NCBI GenBank assembly: GCA_037042915.1
Contig: CM073193.1
Span: 6,324,001-6,388,000, forward strand
Direction of reading: 5' to 3'
Source: Auricularia sp. M13
Taxonomy: Eukaryota > Basidiomycota > Agaricomycetes > Auriculariales > Auriculariaceae
Length of the DNA: 64,000 nucleotides
Position 1 is the first letter of the stretch, and each line of letters begins with the position of its first letter. The translations under genes and the position numbers were made by a program. Shown one piece after another: positions 55,611-64,000 of the stretch. Under the pieces are notes generated by a model. The model had not been told where the DNA came from, ran no database searches, and saw nothing but the letters and a program-made list of their open reading frames with translations.

Positions 55611-57042
55611 TCAGCTGCTCTTGTAGTTCTTGCCCAATGCATTCGGTGTGCCGTCCGCCTTGACCAGCGAGTTGGCGTTCGATACGCCTCCCGGCATCTT
55701 CGGCCACATTCCTAGCAGCAGGGGAGAATGAGATCAGTTCACGCCAAGGAAAGAGTTGCGATGAAAGGGTCTCACCAAACCAGAAGTAACCAGCGATGTA
55801 GTCCTGCTTGTTCATCCAGTCGGTGAGGTTGTCCATGAAGCGCTTCGCGCGTGCTGCATCACACTTCGTCCGTCCCGAGAAATCCTAGAAATCGAGATGT
55901 TTCAGTGGGAAATTCTCCAGAGTAGATGGGGCGCGCTATGGCGTACGTGGCAGGCAAACTCGGTGACGATGAGGGGCTTCTTGACTGCAGCATGGAAGTT
56001 TTTCTGATCGTCCCGTCAGCACAGCGCCCCCAGTGCACCGTGACGATGGCCATCGACCGACCCCTCACCATGTACTTCTTGAAGGCATTGACGTCCGTGC
56101 CGTACCAGTGGACGGCGTAGTAGTTGATGGACTTGTGGCACGACGGGCACTTCTTCATGAACGACTTGTGCCACTTGAGGCCGTCGGGAGACTGGTTCGT
56201 CGAGTGCGAGATGAGCTTGTAGCCCTGCTTCTTGAGCGGCTGCAGGTACTTCTTCCAGATTTGCACGCCGCGGTCGACGGTCATCTTGGCCTGGCCGGCC
56301 TGGTTGACCCTGTGTCATCATTGCGAGGTGAGAAACGTCACGGAAGATGAAAGCGACGGTGAGACCGTGACGCACTCGTTGCAGCCCATGGCGTGTGTGG
56401 CGTAGCCCTTCTTGACGTGCCCCCAGTCTTTGATGCTCTGCTCTCCCCAAAGCATCGGCCTAAGCACAGTGAGACCTCCGAACGGCAAGACCCAGGCAGT
56501 GATGAAGGGGACGCACCAGAAGTTGGAGTTCTTCGGGTACCAATCGGGACGGTACGGCGACCAATTGTAGGTGCTGCAGAGTGTGAGCATACCGCACCTC
56601 AACCGCCGGACAAAAAAAAGCTGTGTGCGCCGTACCCTACGGTATTGTTGTTCCTGAAGTGCTTGAAGGCAGCTTTGGGCGAGCTCCAGTCCGCGGCGAT
56701 GCCGATCTTGTGGCGGTTGTTCTTGCGCTTCGCCAGCACGGATCCGATGACATCCTCTTCCCCGTCCTCCTCAAAATCGTCATCCCCCTCTTCGTCCGAT
56801 TTGGCTTCAACGGCATCCTCCGCCTCCTCGTGCATCGCTAGACGCTCGGCGCGCGACTTGGCGCGGCGGTTCACGGCAGGCACGCCGTGACCCTCTGGCT
56901 TCGGCGCACGCGCATGGACGACGTTGTCCTGGGCAACAACGGCAGCAGTGGAAATATTCATGCGCGAGGTAGCCTCGGCGCCGATGGAGCAGGCGACGAA
57001 CGCACACGCCACGGCGGCAGCGAGTTTGGTGAGGCGAGCCAT
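55611..57042 (-). CDS. Secreted GH128-like glycoside hydrolase (Asl1-type)
   Basis: Putative extracellular or cell-wall beta-1,3-glucan-active hydrolase. Six exons (57042..56636, 56573..56376, 56309..56069, 56003..55947, 55884..55776, 55711..55611) give about 370 aa. A signal peptide at residues 1-22 (MARLTKLAAAVACAFVACSI) is followed by a charged, acidic region (EAEDAVEAKSDEEGDDDFEE) ending at VLAKR, a possible dibasic processing site, just before KIGIAADWSS, where the catalytic domain starts. Domain features: YNWSPYRPDWYP, PMLWGEQSIKDW, HAMGCNEVNQAGQAKM (acid/base Glu), YKLISHSTNQSPDGLKWH, YYAVHWYGTD and KKPLIVTEFACHDF (nucleophile Glu). These match the Asl1-like domain. The linker length is unusual. 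Confidence 0.87.
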
Positions 57043-58078
57043 TCAAAAGAAAAGACGAAAGGTCGAAGAGAAAAAAAAATGGCCTCGCAAGTGCGGGACG
57101 TGCGAAAAGATAAATACGAAGTGGAACGGGCGCTGGGGGTTGAAAGGCTGAGAATTGGGAAGGTGCGATCTCGCGCTGGCTTTTGGGCGCGGGCGCGAGA
57201 CTCGTGCAGTGCGTCGATCATGATTTGCATCGGCCATTCTTGAACATCACCAATCAGCAAGAGTCATTCATGATGGCCTGAGATATTGGATGAGTTCCAG
57301 GGACCAGGGTGTCGCAGTTGCTGCTTGTGTGCGTTACGCACCACGTAGATACTCAGGAGTCAGTCTGAGCCGCCGAAATGGGTGCGCAGGGAATCTCTGC
57401 GCCCAGCGCCCAGTTCTTAGGGGTAGCCGATGAACCAGAGGTTGATTCATGATCGCTGCCAAGTGAACACACGTGGCAATGTGTATGACTGCTGTAGTAA
57501 TAGCCTGTAGGCGTGAGCAACAACTGTGCAAGAGCTTAGCTGTGCTCAAGGTACAGCACGTGGAGTTCGGCAGTTCAGTTCAGTCGAGATAAATCAGTTT
57601 CGATACGTGGTCCACGGCGAATAGGGGGCGCTCCTTCAGTCAGAGCAGTCTCGGTCCTCGGAGAGCAGGAGAGGAAGTGGATTTCGCGCTCCGACCGCCT
57701 CCTCCTGACCAGTGACCACCGCTGCGCACGATCCTTCCTTTATCGTATTACGCGCATTACGATCAGATACGCAATACACGCGATTCCATTAAATATCTTG
57801 TTCGAAGGCAGCATTCATGTTTGTAACCCCGCTGTGGAGCCCAAGGCTGTCACCTCCCGGCATGGCGCGATTCGACACCTGCCTTCATCATGCTTGACTC
57901 TGAGTCTCAGCCGCAGCATTTTCTTTGCATGCAGTCGTCGCTAGGCATGCCGCTCACAGGGCCGCTCACGCCTCCAGATGTACGCCAGCATCTGAGCATC
58001 GAGCGCCAGCATTCACGCAACTGACTGCTGCAATAGACACCGAACGATGACCGTCATACCGCATTTGGCGCATCTTAT
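57043..58078. other. Intergenic region between divergent genes
   Basis: Upstream of the GH128-like gene (minus) and the first BTB gene (plus). No gene is supported. Confidence 0.45.
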
Positions 58079-58975
58079 ATGGCCGTTTCGCCTTTGTTCT
58101 GCCCAGAGGCCCAGCTAGACCCGTCCTGCGCACCCGATCTCGTCGTCATCTCGTCAGACTGCATGCTGTTCTATGTTCACTCCAAATTTCTGCTTTCTGT
58201 CTCAACGAACGCGTTCTCTGGGCTCCTCCCAGCGCCTTCGGGCGCGGACCTTGGCCTTACTACGCCCGTGGTACGAGTGCAGAGCGACAGCATCGTGCTC
58301 GACCTCGCGCGCGATTTACGGCCTCGACATGGCGGCAGGCAAGCCGTCGCTGGACATGCTGTCCCTCGCCGTCGATGCGCTGCTCGTGTGCTACGCCATC
58401 CCGCCGCTCTTCGTGCTCTCGCCAGGCCGGTCCTTGTTTGAAGCGATCCTCGCGCACGCCGCCGTGCACCCGCTGCACGTCTACACGCTCGCCGCGCGCT
58501 ACGCCGGCGCCGACGCGCTCGCGGCGACCGCGAGCGCGCACATGCTCTCGTATCCGCTCGCGCTGCTGACGGACGCCGAGGCGCACGCGATGGGCGCCGT
58601 GTACCTTCGCCAGCTGTTCTTCATGCAGATGGGCCGCGTCGCGGCGCTCAAGCGTCTCCTCCTCGTCCCGCCCGCCGCCCACGCGCCCACCGCCCAGTGC
58701 GACACTGTGAATCACCAGCCCAAGGTGCAGCGTGCCTGGGCGCTTGCCAGTGCCGCGATTCTGCTCGATGCGAGGGCCGACACGCCCGCGCATGCGCTGG
58801 AGGGCGCGCTCCGGCCGCTTCTGACCCACATATGGTGCAGCGACTGCCGCCGCATGCTCAGCGAGCGCACCCATAAGCTTGTCGCCGAATGGTCTGCCAT
58901 AAAAGTGCGTGCTTCGCGTCGGTTCGCGGTCCCCCTCCGTCGGCTGACCCTGTCCATTCTCAGAAGACCATCTGA
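58079..58975 (+). CDS. BTB/POZ-domain protein, frameshifted in the N-terminal third
   Basis: Agaricomycete BTB/POZ-type protein, sister of the gene at 60194. The start reads APDLVVISSDCMLFYVHSKF, a BTB core, then RVQSDSIVLDL. The frame then changes by one base inside a CGCGCGCG run at about 58308-58316 and continues as AIYGLDMAAGKPSLDMLSLA, FEAILAHAAVHPLHVYTLAARYAG, MGAVYLRQLFFMQMGRVAALKRL and a Cys-containing IWCSDCRRMLSERTHKLVAEW. An intron (58903..58963) precedes the three final codons KTI, exactly as in the sister gene (RTI). I found no intron able to absorb the frame change. It is either a two-base loss from the CG run, making a pseudogene, or a sequence error. Confidence 0.65.
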
Positions 58976-60193
58976 TGGGCTTTCCCGCCGAAACCGTACG
59001 AGCTCCGTTCTCTTCGCCAGAAAGGTGACTATGCGCTTGCGTCGCCAGTGTTAATCTTCGGTTCTCCGCCAGACGTTTGCCCACGCTGTTAGATATTGTA
59101 CATCACCGCACAGCCCGAGTGTCGAGGCATGTGCACTAATTGTATTTGTAGGAAGATTGTATCGTTCGCCATTTTCTGTATGAGTTGCACCAATACACGA
59201 GAATATACACGGTAGTGAGAGTGGCAAGGCCTTGTTCACCGCGGAGCCTTTTCGCGTTGAGAGAGTGCGACCCTGGAAGTATCTTGTAAACATTTGCTGA
59301 ACACTGGCTAAAGTGCTAGAGAATCGCATGTGATAATGCATACATTGTCGGAGAGAAGGTTCAAGGGGACAAGACTGAATGATCTCGCGGTTGTTAGCCA
59401 ATTGGATTGACTTCAGGGCAGGTCAAGGATAAGTCCCCAGCGTTGCAACTCAGTTGCCAACTGCGCGTCGACGGCCGATGGTCCGAAGGAATACCGTAGA
59501 ATGCGGCCTATGGCATCTGAGAGGTCCGTTCCGAAGAACAGCGTAAATTGCGTCGCGAGATGGGTGTGCCGCTTGTTGAGAGCGGCTCGGATCCCACGAG
59601 TTAAGAGTTAAGTACTCCTCAGTGGTGTCGGCGGTGCCTTACTCGCGTCTCAGCCTGTCGAGAGAGCCTTCGGTAGGAAGGTCGGACCTTCCGTCTACAC
59701 CACCGTGACCGACGCGATGATGACGATGACCACCGATGATGCTGATGATGCTCGTTCTCCATCGCATTTTCTGTTACCAGCACAGCGTTTAACCTTGCCT
59801 TCTGTTGTTGCATTCACTACAGTATTACAGTGTCCGGGAATTTTGCGAAATTCCGCGTTCGTACTGACACGATCACGTGACGTTTTGCAAGACTGGCTTG
59901 TCGCCGCGTCTCCACAGCGCAACACCTTGACGGGGAACGATGTAAGGTAGTTTCAAGGCCATAGGCATAACTTTTGGAGATGAGCTGAGCTTGTTTCCGG
60001 GTTGTTTAGGTGCGGATTGTACTGAGCCAAATATACAACAACAAAAGTCGCTGCGGAAATTCAAAGGCGCCGGGACCGGTTGCGACAACAAGGACAAATA
60101 AGGACCGGCGGGGGGAGAGTAGGACCGAGTCCGTCGGAAGGCCTTGCCCTCCCACCTTGCTCCAAAACCAAGGCAGGTAGAAATTCTTCTGGG
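58976..60193. other. Intergenic region between the BTB paralogues
   Basis: No gene supported. A short GAT/GATGCT simple repeat lies at 59705-59750. Confidence 0.45.
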
Positions 60194-61243
60194 ATGTGTT
60201 CTGCTGCCCCTTCTGCTTACAGAGGCGGTCTCTCTGCAGGCCTACATGACATCTTCGGTACGTGGGACGGTGTCCTGCGGGCCCGCCCTATCGCTCACAA
60301 TCTTGTTCCCCAGGCCGTCAGAACTCGTCTCACCTCCGCGACGTTCAGTCCAGATGCCCGTTTCAGCGCTGCGAATGAGGCGGCGCCGGACCAGACCCTT
60401 CTTTCGTCCGACAACGTGCTCTTCCACGTCCACGCCGCCGTCGTCCGCCAGGCCTCCGCGAACGCACTGGCCGGGCTCATCGTGCGGCCCAGCGCGTCGG
60501 CTATCCAGGTCCCAGAGGATTCATCCGTTCTCACCATCGTGCTGTGCAAAATCTACGGTCTGGCACTGCCGGAGGCATACGTCTGGTCGACACTCGCCCG
60601 CGCCGTCACGGCCATCGGCCCCGCACGTTACGCCCTGGCGCCGCTCGCGGCAGGCGAGCCACTGTATAGTGCCGTGCTGGCGCACGTAAACCGTGTGGGC
60701 GGGGCAAAGGACGTGTTCGGGCTTGCCGCACGCCACGCACTGGAGCCGCTCGCCGTCGCCGCCAGCGCCCACCTTCTCTCGCTCAACCTCAACACCATCG
60801 ACGATGCCTGGGCGCGTATGATTGGGCCCGTATACCTGCGCCGCCTGTTCCTCCTGCACGTCGGCCGCGTCGACGCCCTCAAGCGCATCGTCGCCGTCCC
60901 GCCGCCGCCGGCGCACGCACCTACGGCGGCATGCGGCCCCTCACAGCGCGAGAGAAACATGCTGGTGCCGTGGACGCTCAAGGGCGCGGAGCTCGTCGCT
61001 GTGGCCAGGTGCGTAGCCCGTAGAGGCCGCCGGCGCTGTCTGACATCCCCGCAGGCCCGACACGCCCAACTCCCAGATCGAAGCCACCCTCAATGCCGTT
61101 GCAAACCAGTGCCCGTGCGTCGAGTGCAGCAATGCAATCAGAGCACGGATTCAAGCCGTGCTACAGGAGTGGTCGGCTGTCAAGGTGCGTCTCTACGCCG
61201 GCGATCCTGGGCTCGCTGAGACCGTGATCAGCGAACTATCTGA
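60194..61243 (+). CDS. BTB/POZ-domain protein (intact paralogue)
   Basis: Three exons, 60194..61008, 61055..61184 and 61232..61243, give about 318 aa. The BTB-like part contains DQTLLSSDNVLFHVHAAVVRQASANALAGLI and VPEDSSVLTIVLCKIYGL (residues about 60-125). The C-terminal helical part reads LYSAVLAHVNRV, LAARHALEPLAVAASAHLLS, MIGPVYLRRLFLLHVGRVDALKRI and ends with CPCVECSNAIRARIQAVLQEWSAVKRTI. The tiny last exon (CGA ACT ATC TGA) and its position are shared with the sister gene at 58079, good evidence for common descent by tandem duplication. The exact start is uncertain: the ATG at 60194 is the first in frame near the BTB part. BTB proteins mediate dimerisation or Cul3 binding; no partner domain is visible. 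Confidence 0.72.
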
Positions 61244-61993
61244 AGGCGGCCATGGAGTGTGCCCAGTCGAGGTCGTTGGAGAGATGGCAGTGTGGCCGGT
61301 GCAATGTGGCATCGTGTGTACTAACAGTTTGTTGTCTATGAACACGGAATCTTTGTCTCGTCCATCCGCACCCATGAGCAGGGCCATACGCAAGCTGGGT
61401 TGCACTCGTGTTAAAGCTTGCCCATGATCAACACGATTGAATGAGTATGCTTTGGTGGATACGCTGGGTTGACGTTTCACTCGCACGCAGAACCCTTGCG
61501 GATTGCAATGCCGCTTCGTACTTGTTCAGAAGGAAGGTACTGCTTCTAGTTTGGCTGGGACATACGATAGACCCATGTTGCCAGCGAGTACATCGCAGTG
61601 GCTGACAATGCAACTTATGCCGACCAGCCGCCAGCTTCTCTGCGAATGCAGCCGGGATCGACTCTTCTTCGGGCTCATGTCTGCGTCCAGGCTGCCACGG
61701 CGCGTCACTGTCGAGCTGGGAGCAGTAGGAGCCGAGACACTCTCGGTCGTCTTTTGCGCCGTCAAGTGCTCGTTTCTCTCGCCATCTCGCTGCTGGCCTC
61801 GCCCCTCGCGATTGAACCCATTTAGGCCTTCACGCATCACGCCCGCAAAGTCGTGAAGCCATCATATACTCTGAGCGTTGCTTGGTTCATCTCCTGACTC
61901 GAATTTGACGACGTACAAGCACCTGCCGACGATCACAGTCCGGGAAAGTGGTGTGAGATACCACCCTCGCCCCCACATTGAGAGATATGGAGA
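61244..61993. other. Intergenic region between convergent genes
   Basis: No gene supported. Confidence 0.5.
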
Positions 61994-63133
61994 TCAAAAG
62001 CGTCCACATTTCGCCCTCCCGCGACGAACGGCCTGCACCAATTCGGGATTGTATCTTTCTCCATCCTGCGCGTAGCTGAGCGGGCGTTCCGTCGCGGTAG
62101 ACTCACTCTCGCCGAGCCAGCCGTGGATATACGTCGCCAACGCGGCATCTGCGGGGTCCTTCCCATCCGGCGTCGGAGCGAAGGTCAGCCATCCCTCGGC
62201 CTGCGGCTGGTCCAGCGTCGCGGCGCTGATGTCCCACATGTCCTCGCGCGCGGCGTAGGAGAAGGTGCAGCCGCAGCGCCCGCAGAAGCGGCGCTCGATC
62301 GGCCTCGTCGGATGCGAGCGGTACACGCGCTCAGTCGCGTTCGCGGTGAACGTGAGCAGTTTGCGCGGGGTGAAGACCCACGTCCAGAACGGCGCGCCGC
62401 TCGCTTTGCGGCAGGTGTCGCAGAAACAGTGGATCGCAGCGAGCCGCCGCCCGCTGAGCAGAGTGAGCGCCAGCAGAAGTCGGGCTTGGAGAGAAGCTCA
62501 CAGCTTTGTCCAGTCCTTCAGCACGGGGTCTTGCACGTAGTCTTCGGGCGGCCGGCGGATGACAAACTGGATGCCCTTGCAGCGGCACGAGCCACGAAGC
62601 TCCTCTCCCCATAGCTTCTCAGCGTTCTCGACCTCAAGTCCGAGGTCGTGCTCAAGTTCAGCAGCGTCGGCCTGTAGCACCCACTCCGGGGACTCCTCGG
62701 ACTCGACCCAGCGAGGGAGACCATCGTCGATAATACGCGTGATGCCACCAACGGGAGGACTGCCGACGTAGATATGGCCCTCAACGTGGATGAAATCAGT
62801 CATATAGCACGGCGCGGCCTGAGGCAGATCGAGCGTTGAGGCCAGAACGCCCACATATTGCTCGTCGAGTGAACTGCCGAGGCTCGTGCCGCAAATGCCG
62901 CAGTGCGTGCGCTTGAAGGCCGCGGTCGCGTTGTAGTGGACCATAGCGTCTTTGGGGTTTGCGGTGAGCGTGAACGCGGACTCTGACGCCAGCGCGGATA
63001 GGCCACAGAAGAATCCGATCGTCAGGCGACAGTCGCTACAATGGCAATAGGTCGCTCTGAGGCGCTCGCCTTCGTCAATAACGACGCTGTAACGCAGTGC
63101 ACCGCAGTGGCAACCGCCCTGCAGTGTTGGCAT
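61994..63133 (-). CDS. Tandem GFA-domain protein, second paralogue
   Basis: Two exons, 63133..62502 and 62453..61994, about 363 aa. Module 1: MPTLQGGCHCGALRYSV, CHCSDCRLTIGFFCGL and HCGICGTSLGSS. Module 2: GSCRCKGIQFVIRRPPEDYV, HCFCDTCRKASGAPFWTW and FCGRCGCTFSYA. It ends NPELVQAVRRGRAKCGRF. Intron position and phase are the same as in the gene at 39327, and the two proteins align end to end, so they are duplicates now in opposite orientations about 22 kb apart. Zinc-binding cysteines are all present. The start ATG is directly before PTLQGGCHCG, matching its paralogue. Confidence 0.88.
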
Positions 63134-63342
63134 GATCAACGAGGGAACAGTGTGGCGGGATTCGCAATTCTGCCGATCTTGCGCTTTTAAACCGTTGAGC
63201 TCCCCGCATTGTCGCCGCTCATTGTCAACGCGTTCCTGATGATGCATTTAGTTTGTGCACTGCGCAGGCCCAGTGGCGTGGGCCGGGACGAAAACAGCGG
63301 AGCACGGTTCCACCGTGCCGCTACAACTTGAGGGGAGGAGTG

Positions 63343-63612
63343 GACGTGACGTCTGTAGGTCGCATAGTTCTTCGAAATACGGCAATAAATCATCCTACAC
63401 GTTTCCAATCGAGCAAATCAGCCCTCAAGACGCGTTGAGAGGGTTCCAGGTAACCGCGCCTTTGTCGCCTCCGTCGAGAGCGTTCAGCTTGCCCATGTCC
63501 TCCGCATCGAGGCTGAAGTCGTATACGTTTGCATTGAGGTAGTTGCGATGCGGGATTCGGTCGCGGACTTCGGGAGTACTACGTGTCTGGGAAAATATTG
63601 TACAATTGAGGA
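63343..63612 (-). pseudogene. Orphan last exon and 3' flank of an aldo-keto reductase
   Basis: On the minus strand a CCCAG acceptor is followed by a sequence closely matching the last exon of the AKR gene at 40813 (VVLPKSATESRI, then VYDFSLDAEDMGKLNALDGG and VTWNPLNAS), with a stop at 63436. A five-base insertion after ESRI breaks the frame. Similarity continues for about 90 bp past the stop. The preceding AKR exons are absent between 63612 and 64000, where the LIRWSLQTG exon should stand. Confidence 0.75.
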
Positions 63613-64000
63613 AAAGCGGGCACACTCACGTCATTTGTCGTCGTTGTTCCACGCTCATATCACACGCGTCCCGTGCTCCGATACGCGTCGCGGGTTCTCG
63701 ATATCGGTATCTGCGCGTACTCCGTTACGTACTCTACATTCGAACGAGGAGCCTGCTGGCCGACTTGCTTCAAGCTTGCAGTCATTGCAGACCGGGATCG
63801 TTCAAGGCGTGCAACAGTGTGTGCCGCCGACTGTGCGCTCCGGCACAAACCCCTTTAACCTTTGACAGACCTTCGAAGAAGCGATGCACTGTACCGACGT
63901 TCCCATGCCCAGGCAATAGAGCGGGAGGTTCGTACCCGGTTTGGAGGGACATCTGATGAGGATTTGAGCGGGCTCCTTGTTATGCTAGGTTCGTTGTGAG
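63613..64000. other. Right edge, no gene recognised
   Basis: No continuation of the AKR exons and no other supported gene is seen up to the window end. Confidence 0.4.

Noticed and set aside
1-64000. CRISPR arrays, bacterial operons, rRNA genes
   Set aside because: Nothing of the kind is seen. Spliced genes and fungal families throughout argue for a eukaryotic nuclear contig.

Overview
The window is nuclear DNA of a filamentous basidiomycete, most likely an Agaricomycete. Nearly every gene is cut by short GT-AG introns of about 45-60 nt. The content is also typical of mushroom-forming and wood-decay fungi: an AA9 lytic polysaccharide monooxygenase, a Clp1 (clampless)-like regulator, serpentine membrane proteins of the DUF6533/DUF6534 type, DUF6593-like and GFA-domain proteins, and a GH128-like glucanase. 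All gene models here are hand-spliced from reading frames, splice signals and recalled family patterns. No database search or transcript data were available.

Layout. 0-7.5 kb: the start of a succinate-semialdehyde dehydrogenase running off the left edge, a 4EHP-type eIF4E, a two-exon F-box protein and a small secreted peptide. 8.7-12.1 kb: a complete Argonaute with an RGG-rich N-terminus and an intact D-E-D-D set. 13-17 kb: a decayed F-box/LRR-like locus, a ten-exon AA9 gene with a 7-nt microexon and one non-canonical acceptor, and an NmrA-like reductase. 17-24 kb: an RGG-rich protein, a serpentine-protein remnant, CNOT11 of the CCR4-NOT complex and a dienelactone hydrolase with a 6-nt microexon. 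25-30 kb: a DUF6534 membrane protein, then a gene-poor stretch holding two non-autonomous DNA transposons with TA duplications. 30-39 kb: decayed copies of a proline-rich zinc-finger gene whose intact copy lies inverted 7 kb away, eIF3g, a secreted metallophosphatase, a multi-pass membrane protein and a glutaredoxin. 39-47 kb: a double-GFA protein, an aldo-keto reductase, a membrane protein, a DUF6593-like protein and an NmrA pseudogene. 47-57 kb: Clp1-like, an SDR, a CDP-alcohol phosphotransferase with a GC-AG intron at its catalytic motif, and the GH128-like protein. 58-64 kb: two BTB/POZ paralogues, a second double-GFA gene in the opposite orientation and an orphan last exon of the aldo-keto reductase.

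How the genes relate. There are no operons and no obvious biosynthetic cluster. Housekeeping RNA and translation genes (eIF4E-like, eIF3g, CNOT11, Argonaute) are interleaved with lineage-specific families. Local duplication is the main theme: zinc-finger gene, GFA, AKR exon, BTB and NmrA-like all have a second intact or decayed copy in the window. Several genes carry single lesions (frameshifts, a mutated splice acceptor) that mark either recent pseudogenisation or assembly errors.
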